From assembly GCF_032337135.1 (NCBI RefSeq), contig NZ_JAVXZZ010000001.1:682001-746000 (forward strand): a DNA stretch of 64,000 nucleotides, in the 5' to 3' direction. A model generated the notes under the pieces. That model was not told where the DNA came from. It saw only the letters and a list, made by a program, of their open reading frames with translations, and did not search any database. Every line of letters begins with the position of its first letter. Position 1 is the first letter of the stretch. Of the stretch, positions 40,739 through 50,998 are shown one piece after another. Source of the stretch: Allorhodoferax sp032337135. Lineage in GTDB: Bacteria; Pseudomonadota; Gammaproteobacteria; Burkholderiales; Burkholderiaceae_C. Position numbers and translations under genes: made by a program.

Positions 40739-41467
40739 ATGTATACCGACAACCCGATCTATCAGCGCCGACGTCCCTTGCTGCGCCACGAGTTGCGCGC
40801 CATTCCCTGGCTGGACGTGCTCTCCGCCAAGGAGCAGGATCGCGCCATCGACGAGCTGCGCATTGCCGACGTGCCGGCTGGTGATTACGTGTGCCGCGTT
40901 GGGCGCCCGGTGACCTACTGGTTCGGCGTTGTCGAAGGCCTGCTCAAGATGAGCAGCGACACCGAGGAGGGCACCACCATGACCTTCACGGGCGTGCCGC
41001 CTGGTGGCTGGTTCGGCGAAGGTACGGCCATGAAGCGCGAGGTCTACCGCTACAACATCCAGGCGCTGCGCAAGAGCCTGGTGGCCGGGCTGCATGTGGA
41101 CACCTTCCATTGGCTGCTGGACCACTCGATCGGCTTCAACCGCTTCGTGATGAACCAGCTCAACGAACGCCTGGGGCAGTTCATTGCAGCGCGCGAGATC
41201 GACCGCATGAGCAACCCCGACATCCGCGTGGCGCGCAGCCTGGCCACGCTGTTCAACCCCACCCTGTACCCGGCGGTCGGGCAGGTGCTGCGCATCACGC
41301 AGCAGGAACTGGCCTACCTCGTGGGCTTGTCGCGCCAGCGCGTCAACGAAGCGCTCAAGTCCCTGCAGGACCAGGGCTGCATCAAGATCGAATACGGTGG
41401 CCTGCGCGTGCTCGATCTGGCCGCCTTGCGCTCGCGTGTGTTCACCACGCGAGCCGCGGCGGCCTGA
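40739..41467 (+). CDS. Crp/Fnr family transcriptional regulator
   Basis: The 242-residue regulator has an N-terminal cyclic-nucleotide-like sensor domain (VPAGDYVCRVGRPVTYWFGV, then GGWFGEGTAMKREVYRYNIQ) and a C-terminal helix-turn-helix (TQQELAYLVGLSRQRVNEAL). It has no FNR-type cysteine cluster and the usual cAMP-phosphate Arg-Ser is not obvious, so the ligand is probably not cAMP. The frame begins at 40625, but ATG 40739 gives a standard start. It is divergent from the acyl-CoA ligase/Liv operon, and the palindrome at 40661-40678 lies between them, so it probably controls that operon. Confidence 0.9.
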   Translation: MYTDNPIYQRRRPLLRHELRAIPWLDVLSAKEQDRAIDELRIADVPAGDYVCRVGRPVTYWFGVVEGLLKMSSDTEEGTTMTFTGVPPGGWFGEGTAMKREVYRYNIQALRKSLVAGLHVDTFHWLLDHSIGFNRFVMNQLNERLGQFIAAREIDRMSNPDIRVARSLATLFNPTLYPAVGQVLRITQQELAYLVGLSRQRVNEALKSLQDQGCIKIEYGGLRVLDLAALRSRVFTTRAAAA

Positions 41468-41526
41468 GAGTGGGAAAATAGCGCCTTTGCGGCGCCTGTT
41501 GACCGCCGCACACACCCAACGACACC

Positions 41527-41775
41527 ATGAACGACACCACCACCCGCCCCTCCCTGCCCGACCACCTGTCCATCGACCCCCGCAGCCCCCACCACGTCGC
41601 CGCGGTGTTTGCGCACGACATCGGCATCCGCTTCAATGGCAAGGAGCGCTTCGACGTCGAGGAATACTGCATCAGCGAAGGCTGGATCAAGGTGCCCGCT
41701 GGCAAGACCGTGGACCGCAAGGGCAAGCCGCTGCTGATCAAGCTCAAGGGCAGTGTCGAGGCCTACTACCTCTGA
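41527..41775 (+). CDS. DUF3297 protein
   Basis: The 82-residue protein (LPDHLSIDPRSPHHVAAVFA, then IGIRFNGKERFDVEEYCISE and a basic end KGKPLLIKLKGSVEAYYL) matches the small DUF3297 family of proteobacteria. Function is unknown; the fold is probably beta-rich. It lies between the Crp/Fnr-type regulator and the pseudouridine synthase genes, in the same direction as both. The promoter is probably in the 59-base gap upstream, where GGGAAAATAGCGCC is again similar to the dispersed repeat. Confidence 0.85.
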   Translation: MNDTTTRPSLPDHLSIDPRSPHHVAAVFAHDIGIRFNGKERFDVEEYCISEGWIKVPAGKTVDRKGKPLLIKLKGSVEAYYL

Positions 41776-41807
41776 TTTCACAGCAAAATACCACTCTAGC
41801 CCGCGTG

Positions 41808-41842
41808 GAATGTGCGCGAACAGCTACCAAAACAATAGCGCC
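41808..41842 (+). repeat. dispersed intergenic repeat, copy 6
   Basis: ATGTGCGCGAACAGCTACCA then AAACAATAGCGCC. It ends directly at the ATG of the pseudouridine synthase gene and is the closest match to copy 4. Confidence 0.6.
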
Positions 41843-42790
41843 ATGACAGACCAGAAACCTCCCACCACGTTCCGCCGCGCCGCACCTCCGGCCCCTACAG
41901 GCGCTCCCAAACGCGCCCCCGTGCCTGCCGGGCAAAGCAACACGGCCGCCTTTGGGGCCAATGGCACGGTACGCCTGAACAAGCGCATGGCCGAACTGGG
42001 CCTGGCCTCGCGCCGCGAAGCCGACGACTGGATCGCCAAGGGCTGGGTCAAGGTCAACGGGCGCGTGGCCGAAATGGGGCTGCAGGTGGCACCAGACGCC
42101 CGTATCGAGATCGACAAGCAAGCCCAAGGGCAAAAGGCCAACCAGGTCACCATCCTGCTGCACAAGCCCATGGGCGTGGTCAGCGGCCAGGCCGAAGACG
42201 GGCACCAGCCCGCCATCACGCTCATCCAGCCCGGCAACCGCTGGATGGACGACAACGCCCGTTTCTTCTTCCACCCGCGCCAGCTGCAGCACCTCGTGCC
42301 CGCCGGACGCCTCGACATTGATTCGACCGGCTTGCTGGTACTGACCCAGGACGGACGGGTGGCGCGCCAGCTCATCGGCGAAGACAGCCGCATGGAAAAG
42401 GAATACCTGGTGCGCGTGGCCTATACCGGGGTCGAGAACCCGGCGGCAGCGACGTCAGCCGCCGCCACGCATGCGCCACTCAAGAGCATCGACGACCGCG
42501 ACCCGGTGCGCAACGATGTGCAATCCGTGTTCCCGGCGGCCAAGCTGGCGCTGCTGCGCCACGGGCTCTCGTTGGATGGCCAGCCACTGCGTCCCGCTCA
42601 GGTGGAGTGGCAGAACCCCGAACAGCTGCGTTTCGTGCTGACCGAAGGGAAAAAGCGCCAGATTCGGCGCATGTGTGAACAGGTGGGACTGAAGGTGGTG
42701 GGACTCAAGCGCGTGCGCGTCGGCCGCGTCATGCTGGGCAACCTGCCCGTGGGGCAGTGGCGCTATCTGCAGCCGCACGAGAAATTCTGA
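41843..42790 (+). CDS. rRNA pseudouridine synthase (RluF/RsuA family)
   Basis: The 315-residue enzyme converts a uridine of ribosomal RNA into pseudouridine. An N-terminal Ala/Pro-rich stretch is followed by an S4 RNA-binding domain (LNKRMAELGLASRREADDWI) and the catalytic domain with GRLDIDSTGLLVLTQDGRVA, which holds the active-site Asp, and KKRQIRRMCEQVGLKVVGLK near the end. It looks most like RluF, which modifies 23S rRNA, but the target site cannot be told from the sequence alone. The first in-frame ATG with the family N-terminus is at 41843; it abuts a dispersed repeat. Confidence 0.9.
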   Translation: MTDQKPPTTFRRAAPPAPTGAPKRAPVPAGQSNTAAFGANGTVRLNKRMAELGLASRREADDWIAKGWVKVNGRVAEMGLQVAPDARIEIDKQAQGQKANQVTILLHKPMGVVSGQAEDGHQPAITLIQPGNRWMDDNARFFFHPRQLQHLVPAGRLDIDSTGLLVLTQDGRVARQLIGEDSRMEKEYLVRVAYTGVENPAAATSAAATHAPLKSIDDRDPVRNDVQSVFPAAKLALLRHGLSLDGQPLRPAQVEWQNPEQLRFVLTEGKKRQIRRMCEQVGLKVVGLKRVRVGRVMLGNLPVGQWRYLQPHEKF

Positions 42791-42811
42791 CCCAGGCCGC
42801 GCGCGGCGCGC

Positions 42812-43027
42812 TCACACCGGAGCGTCGCGGTCAAAAGGCTGGGTTTCCTCGAAGTCCGGATGTGGCGGCTCGGCATCGGCGGGATCCTCGCTCATCAGAC
42901 TGTCGAACTCGGCCCAGGCCGTGTCGGTGTCCCGCTCCTTGACTGCCGGCTGCGGAATCGGGTCCAGCAAAGGGTCGTAGCCCGGCATAGTGGCGGGCGA
43001 ACCGGGTGGTGGACGGTTGGTACTCAT
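42812..43027 (-). CDS. small acidic protein of unknown function
   Basis: The 71-residue protein is rich in Pro, Asp and Glu (PGYDPLLDPIPQPAVKERDT, DPADAEPPHPDFEETQPFDR) and likely disordered. AAGGGG lies five bases before the ATG at 43027, a strong ribosome site, which supports a real gene although the frame is open further upstream. It is convergent with the pseudouridine synthase gene and divergent from htpG. I do not recognise the family. Confidence 0.6.
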   Translation of the reverse strand: MSTNRPPPGSPATMPGYDPLLDPIPQPAVKERDTDTAWAEFDSLMSEDPADAEPPHPDFEETQPFDRDAPV

Positions 43028-43139
43028 GAAAACCCCTTGCAATCCCTGGCGTGTTTGTTGACTTCGGACAACTTTAGCGCATCCGGCCCCTGCCTGCCAG
43101 AACCAGCGCTTTCGCCCGCTCTGGTACCACGCAAGGGCT

Positions 43140-43166
43140 CTTGAAAGCCTGCTCCTCGCCCATAAT
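43140..43166 (+). promoter_or_regulatory. heat-shock (sigma-32) promoter of htpG
   Basis: CTTGAAA (43140-43146) matches the sigma-32 -35 consensus exactly and CCCATAAT (43159-43166) is close to the -10 consensus, with a 12-base spacer. It is about 75 bases upstream of the htpG start, as expected for a heat-shock gene. Confidence 0.75.
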
Positions 43167-43241
43167 TGCGCCCTTTGCCGACGCCAGACTGACGGAAATG
43201 ACGCCGCTGGCTTGTGTTGATTTACCGCTTTTGATTGAACC

Positions 43242-45212
43242 ATGAGCAAACAAACCCTGTCGTTCCAGGCCGAAGTGGCCCAGTTGCTGCACCTTGTCAC
43301 CCACTCCCTGTACTCCAACAAGGAAATCTTCCTGCGCGAGCTGGTGTCCAACGCCTCGGACGCCTGCGACAAGCTGCGCTTCGAAGCCATCAACAACGCC
43401 GCCCTGTACGAAGATGCCCCGAACCTGGAGGTGCGTGTCACGTTCGACAAGGACGCCAAGACGCTGACCATCACCGACAACGGCATCGGCATGAGCCAGC
43501 AGGAGGCCATCGACCACCTGGGCACCATTGCCAAGAGCGGCACCAAGGACTTCATGAGCAAGCTCTCGGGCGACCAGAAGGCCGACTCGCAGCTCATCGG
43601 CCAGTTCGGCGTGGGCTTCTACTCCGGCTTCATCGTGTCCGACAAGATCACGGTGGAAAGCCGCCGCGCCGGCCTCAAGGCCGAGGAAGGCGTGCGCTGG
43701 GTGAGCGCCGGTGCCGGCGACTTCGAGGTGGACACCATCACCCGCGCCCAGCGCGGCACCAGCGTCATCCTGCACCTGCGCGAAGACGCACTGGAATACG
43801 CCAACACCTGGAAGCTCAAGAGCGTCATCGGCAAGTACTCCGACCACATCAGCCTGCCCATCCTGATGGAAAAGGAAGAGTGGAAGGACGGCGAACTGAT
43901 CGACCCCAAGGACGAGAACGGTGGCCGCCAACCGGGTGCCATGGTCAAGACCGGCGAATGGGAAGCCGTGAACAAGGGCAACGCCATCTGGGCCCGCGCC
44001 AAGAAGGACGTGACGGCGGAGGAATACAACGAGTTCTACAAGCAGATCAGCCACGACTACGAGCCACCCCTGGCCCACAGCCACAACCGCGTCGAGGGCA
44101 GCACCGAGTACACCCAGCTGCTATACATCCCGTCCAAGGCGCCGATGGACCTGTACAACCGCGACAAGGCCCGCGGCGTGAAGCTGTACGTGAAGCGCGT
44201 GTTCATCATGGACGACGCCGAGGCCCTGCTGCCCTCCTACCTGCGCTTCATCAAGGGCGTGGTGGACTCGGCCGACCTGCCACTGAACGTGAGCCGCGAG
44301 CTGCTGCAGGAAAGCCGTGACGTGCGCGCCATCCGTGAAGGCAATACCAAGCGCGTGCTCTCGGTACTGGAGAACCTGGCCCAGCACGACAGCCACAGCA
44401 CGGCCACCGAGGGCGACGTGACCGATGTCGTGTCGGAAGAGGACAAGGCCAAGGAAGGCAAGTACAGCAAGTTCTACGCCGAATTCGGCGCCGTGCTCAA
44501 GGAAGGCCTGGGCGAGGACTTCTCCAACAAGGACCGCATTGCCAAGCTGCTGCGCTTTGCCTCGAGCACCACCGACAGCGTGAGCGTATCGTTTGCCGAC
44601 TACAAGGCGCGCATGAAAGAGGGCCAGGAGGCGATCTACTACATCACCGCCGAAACGCTGGCCGCCGCCAAGAACAGCCCGCAGCTCGAAGTGTTCAAGA
44701 AGAAGGGCATCGAGGTGCTCCTGATGACCGACCGCGTCGACGAGTGGGCACTGAACTACCTGCACGACTTCGACGGCACCCCGCTGCAGAGCGTGGCCAA
44801 GGGTGCGGTCGACCTGGGCAAGTTGCAGGACGAAGCCGAAAAGAAGGCCGCCGAGGAAGCTGCGGAAGCCTTCAAGCCGGTGCTGGCCAAACTCAAGGAA
44901 GCCCTGAAGGACAAGGCCGACGACGTGCGCGTGACCACCCGCCTGGTGGACAGCCCCGCCTGCCTGGTGGTACAGGACCATGGCATGAGCACCCAGCTGG
45001 CCCGTCTGCTCAAGCAGGCCGGCCAAAGCGCTCCCGACGTCAAGCCCATTCTGGAAGTCAACGCCGAGCACGCGCTGGTGAAGAAGCTCGGCGGTTCGGT
45101 GCACTTCCACGACCTGGCCCACATCCTGTTCGACCAGGCCCTGCTGGCCGAAGGCGGTCTGCCCGAAGACCCCGCCGCCTATGTGAAGCGCGTGAACGCC
45201 CTGCTGGTCTAA
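43242..45212 (+). CDS. htpG: molecular chaperone HtpG (Hsp90)
   Basis: The 656-residue chaperone has the GHKL ATP-binding motifs at the N-terminus: FLRELVSNASDACDKLRFEA, then ITDNGIGMSQQEAIDHLGT and GQFGVGFYSGFIVSDKI. The middle domain includes NVSRELLQESRDVRAIREGN and the C-terminal dimerisation domain ends at ALLV. It is slightly longer than E. coli HtpG because of internal insertions. A sigma-32 promoter lies upstream and a strong terminator follows, so it is a single-gene heat-shock transcript. Confidence 0.97.
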   Translation: MSKQTLSFQAEVAQLLHLVTHSLYSNKEIFLRELVSNASDACDKLRFEAINNAALYEDAPNLEVRVTFDKDAKTLTITDNGIGMSQQEAIDHLGTIAKSGTKDFMSKLSGDQKADSQLIGQFGVGFYSGFIVSDKITVESRRAGLKAEEGVRWVSAGAGDFEVDTITRAQRGTSVILHLREDALEYANTWKLKSVIGKYSDHISLPILMEKEEWKDGELIDPKDENGGRQPGAMVKTGEWEAVNKGNAIWARAKKDVTAEEYNEFYKQISHDYEPPLAHSHNRVEGSTEYTQLLYIPSKAPMDLYNRDKARGVKLYVKRVFIMDDAEALLPSYLRFIKGVVDSADLPLNVSRELLQESRDVRAIREGNTKRVLSVLENLAQHDSHSTATEGDVTDVVSEEDKAKEGKYSKFYAEFGAVLKEGLGEDFSNKDRIAKLLRFASSTTDSVSVSFADYKARMKEGQEAIYYITAETLAAAKNSPQLEVFKKKGIEVLLMTDRVDEWALNYLHDFDGTPLQSVAKGAVDLGKLQDEAEKKAAEEAAEAFKPVLAKLKEALKDKADDVRVTTRLVDSPACLVVQDHGMSTQLARLLKQAGQSAPDVKPILEVNAEHALVKKLGGSVHFHDLAHILFDQALLAEGGLPEDPAAYVKRVNALLV

Positions 45213-45233
45213 GCCGCGAACGTCGCCATCACA

Positions 45234-45268
45234 AAGCCGTGCAGCCCAGATGCTGCACGGCTTTTTTT
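45234..45268 (+). terminator. factor-independent terminator of htpG
   Basis: AAGCCGTGCAGC and GCTGCACGGCTT form a perfect 12-base stem around CCAGAT, followed by a run of seven Ts overlapping the stem end. It lies 21 bases after the htpG stop. Confidence 0.9.
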
Positions 45269-45378
45269 GTGTTGCGTCAAATTCGAATCAAGTTTTCCGA
45301 CACCCGGGTAAACCCATGGACTGAGGACCGGTTCCGACTCCTAGAATCCGCGCTTTCAATATATTAAGGAGCTCATTC

Positions 45379-46992
45379 ATGGCCTCTTCTTTCGCACAGC
45401 GCGGACTCGTCGCCGCCCTGGCCCTGGCCTTCACCGGTCTGGCCGCTGCCGCCACCATCCCCAAGGGCGTGCAGCTGCACGACAAGCAGGAACTGACCCG
45501 CAACAACGGCTCCGAGCCCGAGACCCTGGACCCGGCTCTGGCCGAAGGCGTGCCGGCCAACAACATCATCCGCGACATGTTCGAAGGCCTGACCGCTGTG
45601 GACGGCTCCGGCACCATCGTTCCCGGTGTGGCCGAGAGCTGGAAGCAGACCAACCCCACCACCTGGGTGTTCAAGCTGCGCAAGGACGCCAAGTGGTCCA
45701 ACGGCGACCCAGTGACCACCGAAGACTTCGTCTGGAGCATGCGCCGCTTTGTCGACCCGGCCACCGCCTCCAAGTACGCCTCCACCTACGGCAAGTTCAT
45801 TGCCAACGGCATGGAGGTGGTCGAAGGCAAGAAGAAACCAGAGGAACTGGGCGTCAAGGCCATCGACAAGTACACGCTGGAAATCACCACGGCCTTCCCC
45901 GTGAACTTCCTGCCCGACGTGGTATCCAACCTGCAGCTGGGCCCCGTGCACCGCGCCACCGTCGAGAAGTTCGGCAAGGCCTGGACCAAGCCCGGCAACA
46001 TCGTCAGCAATGGCGCCTTCACCATGGCCGACTGGCAGGTCAACTCCAAGGTGGTGCTGGCCAAGAACCCGCAGTACTGGGATGCCAAGAACGTCCAGCT
46101 GACCAAGTTCACCTATTTGCCAGTGGAGAGTGGTGATGCCGACGTGAAACTGTTCGAATCCGGCGAGAACGACTGGGTCTACCAGCTGCCCCCCGGAACC
46201 TACGAGAAGTACAAGGCCCAATACCCCAAGGAAATCCGCAATGCGCCCATGCTGGGCATCCGCTACTACTCCCTGCTGAACACCGACCCCGTGCTCAAGG
46301 ACGTGCGCGTGCGCAAGGCCCTCTCCATGGTGATTGACCGCGACCTGATGGCCGACAAGGTGACGGCTGACGGCCAGGTGGCGGTGTACGGCGCCATCAT
46401 GCACGGCACCAAGGGCGCCGAGGTCACCGCCTACGACTGGGCCAAGTGGCCCATGGACAAGCGCGTGGCCGAGGCCAAGAAGCTGCTGGCCGCGGCCGGT
46501 GTGCAACCCGGCACCAAGCTGAAGTTCGCCTACAACACCAGCGAGTACCACAAGAAGATGGCCATCTTCGTGGCCTCCGAGTGGAAGAACAAGCTCGGCA
46601 TCGACATGGACATGGAAGCCATGGAGTTCAAGGTGCTGATCAAGAAGCGCAATGACGGCGACTACCAGGTGGCACGCAACGGCTGGGTGGCCGACTACAA
46701 CGATGCCACCACCTTCCTGACCCTGATCGAGTGCGACTCCGACCAGAACGCCCACAAGAACTGCAACCGCGCCGCGCAGAAGCTCATCGACCAAGGCAAC
46801 GCCAGCCTGGATCCGAAGAAGCGCACCCAGCTGCTGACCCAGGCCGCGAAGATGATCATGGACGACTACCCCATGATTCCCTTGCTGCAGTACACCGTGC
46901 CGCGTCTGGTGAAGTCCTATGTGGGTGGCTACACCCAGACCAACTCCATGGACCGCTACCGCGGCAAGGAGCTGTACATCATCAAGCACTAA
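45379..46992 (+). CDS. oppA: peptide ABC transporter substrate-binding protein (OppA-like)
   Basis: The 537-residue periplasmic protein has a signal peptide (MASSFAQRGLVAALALAFTG, cut after AAAA) and the SBP_bac_5 fold: NNGSEPETLDPALAEG near the start, NPTTWVFKLRKDAKWSNGDP, and a C-terminal DYPMIPLLQYTVPRLVKSYV. It captures oligopeptides for the permease encoded downstream. AAGGAGCTCATTC gives a good ribosome site for the ATG. It is followed by a hairpin before oppB, which may keep binding-protein expression higher than that of the membrane parts. Confidence 0.93.
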   Translation: MASSFAQRGLVAALALAFTGLAAAATIPKGVQLHDKQELTRNNGSEPETLDPALAEGVPANNIIRDMFEGLTAVDGSGTIVPGVAESWKQTNPTTWVFKLRKDAKWSNGDPVTTEDFVWSMRRFVDPATASKYASTYGKFIANGMEVVEGKKKPEELGVKAIDKYTLEITTAFPVNFLPDVVSNLQLGPVHRATVEKFGKAWTKPGNIVSNGAFTMADWQVNSKVVLAKNPQYWDAKNVQLTKFTYLPVESGDADVKLFESGENDWVYQLPPGTYEKYKAQYPKEIRNAPMLGIRYYSLLNTDPVLKDVRVRKALSMVIDRDLMADKVTADGQVAVYGAIMHGTKGAEVTAYDWAKWPMDKRVAEAKKLLAAAGVQPGTKLKFAYNTSEYHKKMAIFVASEWKNKLGIDMDMEAMEFKVLIKKRNDGDYQVARNGWVADYNDATTFLTLIECDSDQNAHKNCNRAAQKLIDQGNASLDPKKRTQLLTQAAKMIMDDYPMIPLLQYTVPRLVKSYVGGYTQTNSMDRYRGKELYIIKH

Positions 46993-47014
46993 AATTGCGC
47001 CTGTAACGCTCCAG

Positions 47015-47054
47015 CGGCCACTGCACCTTACCCGGCGCAGTGGCCGTTTGGTTT
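47015..47054 (+). terminator. partial terminator between oppA and oppB
   Basis: CGGCCACTGC and GCAGTGGCCG form a perfect ten-base stem with a 12-base loop, followed by TTTGGTTT. It lies in the 108-base gap after oppA. A leaky terminator here would reduce transcription of the permease and ATPase genes relative to oppA. Confidence 0.65.
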
Positions 47055-47100
47055 CAAGCAGCCCGCCCACCCACGGCGGGGTTTTCCGGAGTCACCATCC

Positions 47101-48021
47101 ATGTGGTCCTATGCCCTGCGTCGCCTGCTGGCGACCCTTCCCACGCTGCTGGCCGTCATCACGGTCTGCTACCTGCTCCTGCACTTCACCCCTGGCGGAC
47201 CGTTCGACAGCGAACGCAAGGTTTCGGCCGCCGTGCTGGCCAACCTGCAGGCCAAATACCACCTCGACGAGCCGCTGTGGAAGCAATACCTGCTGTACCT
47301 GCAGAGCCTGCTGCACGGTGACCTGGGCGCCTCGTTCCGTTACGAGGATTGGACCGTCAACGAACTCGTGGCCAAGGCCCTGCCGGTGTCGGCGGCCATC
47401 GGCGGCGGCTCGCTGCTGATTGCCTTGGTCATCGGCGTGGCGCTGGGCACCATTGCCGCGCTGCGCCAGAACAGCGCGTTGGACTACGTGGTCATGTTCC
47501 TGGGCAACGCCGGGCATGCCTTCCCCTCCTTCGTGGTCGGCCCGGTGCTGATCCTGGTATTTGCCATCTGGCTCAAGGTGGCCCCGGCCGGTGGCTGGGC
47601 CGATTTCGCGCCACGCTACATGGTGCTGCCCATGGCTCTGCTGGTGGTCATCAATGTCGCCACCATCGGCCGCGTGATGCGCGGCAGCATGATCGAGGTG
47701 CTTTCCAGCAACTTCATCCGCACCGCACGCGCCAAGGGTCTGCCCACCCGCACCGTGGTGCTGCGCCACGCCATGAAACCAGCCCTGCTGCCGGTCGTCT
47801 CGCTGATCGGCCCCATGGCCATTTCGGCCATCACTGCCGCGGTGGTCACCGAATCGGTGTTCTCGCTGCCGGGCCTGGGCAAGCTCATCGTCAATGGCGC
47901 CTCGAACCGGGACTACACCCTGGTGCTGGGCCTGGTGGTGCTCATCACCGTCATCGCCGTCACCCTCAACCTGCTGGTGGACCTGGCCTACGCCCTGCTC
48001 GACCCCAAGATCCGCTACTGA
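47101..48021 (+). CDS. oppB: peptide ABC transporter permease (OppB-like)
   Basis: The 306-residue inner-membrane protein starts with MWSYALRRLLATLPTLLAVI, a helix typical of the DppB/OppB family, and has five further helices; the EAA loop is in NFIRTARAKGLPTRTVVLRH. It forms the channel with OppC. Its stop is one base before the OppC start, so they are translated together. The substrate is probably oligopeptides by homology. Confidence 0.94.
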   Translation: MWSYALRRLLATLPTLLAVITVCYLLLHFTPGGPFDSERKVSAAVLANLQAKYHLDEPLWKQYLLYLQSLLHGDLGASFRYEDWTVNELVAKALPVSAAIGGGSLLIALVIGVALGTIAALRQNSALDYVVMFLGNAGHAFPSFVVGPVLILVFAIWLKVAPAGGWADFAPRYMVLPMALLVVINVATIGRVMRGSMIEVLSSNFIRTARAKGLPTRTVVLRHAMKPALLPVVSLIGPMAISAITAAVVTESVFSLPGLGKLIVNGASNRDYTLVLGLVVLITVIAVTLNLLVDLAYALLDPKIRY

Positions 48022-48022
48022 C

Positions 48023-48934
48023 ATGACACCGTCCAAGAATGCGCCCCTGGTGGCGGCGCTGCAAGACACCACCCTCGCGTCGGTACAGGGCCGCAGCCCC
48101 TGGGCCGACGCTTGCACCCGATTCCTGCGCAACAAGGCAGCCGTGGTCAGCCTGGTGCTGCTGGCTTTCATCGCCCTGGCCTGCATCGTCGGGCCCTGGG
48201 TGCTGCCCAATGCGTTCGACTCCTCGGACTGGAACGCCATGAGCGTGCCCCCGACCTGGGAGGGTTTCCACTGGTTCGGCACCGACGAATCCGGCCGGGA
48301 CCTGCTGGTGCGCTGCCTCATCGGCGGACGCATCTCGCTCATGGTCGGCCTGCTGGCCACGCTCACCTCGGCCAGCATCGGCATCGCCTGGGGCGCCACC
48401 GCCGGCTTCCTGGGCGGCAAGGTCGACGCGCTGATGATGCGCGTGGTCGACATGATGTACGCCGTGCCTTACCTGCTCATCGCCATCCTCATGGTGACGC
48501 TGCTGGGCCGCGCCTTCTACCTCGTGGTCATCACCATTACGGTGTTTTCGTGGATGGACATGGCACGCGTGGTACGCGGCCAGACGCTCTCCTTGCGTTC
48601 GCGCGAATTCGTCGAAGCGGCGCGTGCCATCGGCGTGCCCACACACCGCATCATCTTCCAGCACATCGTGCCCAACCTGCTGGGCATCGTGGTCATCTAC
48701 ACCACCGTCACGGTGCCTGCCGTGATCCTGACCGAGTCGGTGCTGTCCTTCCTGGGACTGGGCATCCAGGAACCCATGACCAGCTGGGGCGTGCTGATCC
48801 ATGACGGCACCACCGTGATGGAAATCTCGCCCTGGATCCTGCTGTTTCCGGCTGGACTGCTCTCGGCCACGCTGTACTGCTTCAACTACATCGGCGACGG
48901 CCTGCGTGACGCGCTCGACCCCAAGGACCGCTAA
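48023..48934 (+). CDS. oppC: peptide ABC transporter permease (OppC-like)
   Basis: The 303-residue permease has an N-terminal helix (AVVSLVLLAFIALACIVGPW), the OppC signature HWFGTDESGRDLLVRCLIGG, and the EAA loop EFVEAARAIGVPTHRIIFQH. It is the partner of OppB. The ATG at 48023 follows the OppB stop by one base; the open frame reaches farther back but inside oppB. OppD begins two bases after its stop. Confidence 0.94.
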   Translation: MTPSKNAPLVAALQDTTLASVQGRSPWADACTRFLRNKAAVVSLVLLAFIALACIVGPWVLPNAFDSSDWNAMSVPPTWEGFHWFGTDESGRDLLVRCLIGGRISLMVGLLATLTSASIGIAWGATAGFLGGKVDALMMRVVDMMYAVPYLLIAILMVTLLGRAFYLVVITITVFSWMDMARVVRGQTLSLRSREFVEAARAIGVPTHRIIFQHIVPNLLGIVVIYTTVTVPAVILTESVLSFLGLGIQEPMTSWGVLIHDGTTVMEISPWILLFPAGLLSATLYCFNYIGDGLRDALDPKDR

Positions 48935-48936
48935 AC

Positions 48937-49921
<985 letters not shown>

Positions 49922-49929
<8 letters not shown>

Positions 49930-50917
49930 CGCCCGCACTCCCCTGCTGTCCGTGCGCGACGTGCACGTGGAATTCCCCATCAAGGCCGGCAACGACTGGC
50001 CCTGGACACCCAAGCGCACGCTCAAGGCCGTGGGCGGTGTCAGCCTGGACCTGTACCCCGGTGAAACGCTGGGCGTGGTGGGCGAGTCGGGCTGCGGCAA
50101 GTCCACGCTGGCGCGCGCCATCCTCAACCTGAACCCGGCCACCCGTGGCTCCATCCGCTGGGAAGGCAAGGAGATGGCTGGGGCACCGGCCGAGCAGTGG
50201 CTGGCCCTGCGCCGCGACGTGCAGATGATCTTCCAGGACCCGCTGGCCAGCCTGAACCCGCGCATGACCGTGGCCCAGATCATTGCCGAGCCGCTGCGCA
50301 CCCACCACCCCGAGCTGCCGAACGATGAAGTCATGGCGCGCGTGCGCGCCATCATGGACCGCGTGGGGCTGACGCCGCAGCAGATCAACCGCTACCCGCA
50401 CGAGTTTTCGGGTGGCCAGTGCCAGCGCATCGGCATTGCCCGCGCGCTGATCCTCAAGCCGAAACTCATCGTCTGCGACGAGCCGGTGTCGGCGCTGGAC
50501 GTGTCGATCCAGGCCCAGATCATCAACCTGCTGCAGGAGCTGCAGCAGGAAATGGGCCTGGCGCTGATCTTCATCGCCCACGACCTGGCCGTGGTGCGCC
50601 ACATCAGCCACCGCGTGATGGTGATGTACCTGGGCCGCGCCATGGAAGAGGCCCAGCGCGACACCCTGTACGCCACACCGCGCCACCCCTACACCCAGGC
50701 GCTGCTGTCGGCCATCCCCATCCCCGACCCGGACAAGGAACGCGGCAAGACCATCCAGCTGCTGCAGGGCGACCTGCCCTCGCCCCTGAACCCGCCCAGC
50801 GGCTGCGTGTTCCGCACCCGCTGCCCGCAGGTGCAGGAGCGCTGCGCCCAGACCGTGCCCACGCTGGCCGACACCGACGTGGGCAGCCGCGCGGCCTGCC
50901 TGCGCACCGTCGCCTGA
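49922..50917 (+). CDS. oppF: peptide ABC transporter ATPase (OppF-like)
   Basis: The 331-residue ATPase has Walker A GESGCGKST, MIFQDPLASLNPRMTVAQII, the signature FSGGQCQRIGIARAL and Walker B KLIVCDEPVSALD, with the C-terminal Cys region GCVFRTRCPQVQERCAQ. It overlaps oppD by eight bases, so it is co-translated. It is the last transporter gene. The periplasmic FKBP gene starts about 80 bases later and may have its own promoter. Confidence 0.95.
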
Positions 50918-50961
50918 GCGCCCTTTTTTCGGGTAAAAATGGCCTTCTGCCCCCGCAAAAC

Positions 50962-50992
50962 CTGCGTGGGGAGCTACTTTTTCCATAGCAAC
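50962..50992 (+). repeat. dispersed intergenic repeat, copy 7
   Basis: CTGCGTGGGGAGCTACTTTT then TCCATAGCAAC follows the tgcgt, agctac, t/a-rich, atagc plan. It ends seven bases before the FKBP start codon. Confidence 0.5.
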
Positions 50993-50998
50993 ACAGAT

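Noticed and set aside
45373..47070. 565-codon minus-strand frame opposite oppA
   Set aside because: Low-complexity, Gly/His/Val-rich translation without a domain; oppA is clear on the plus strand.
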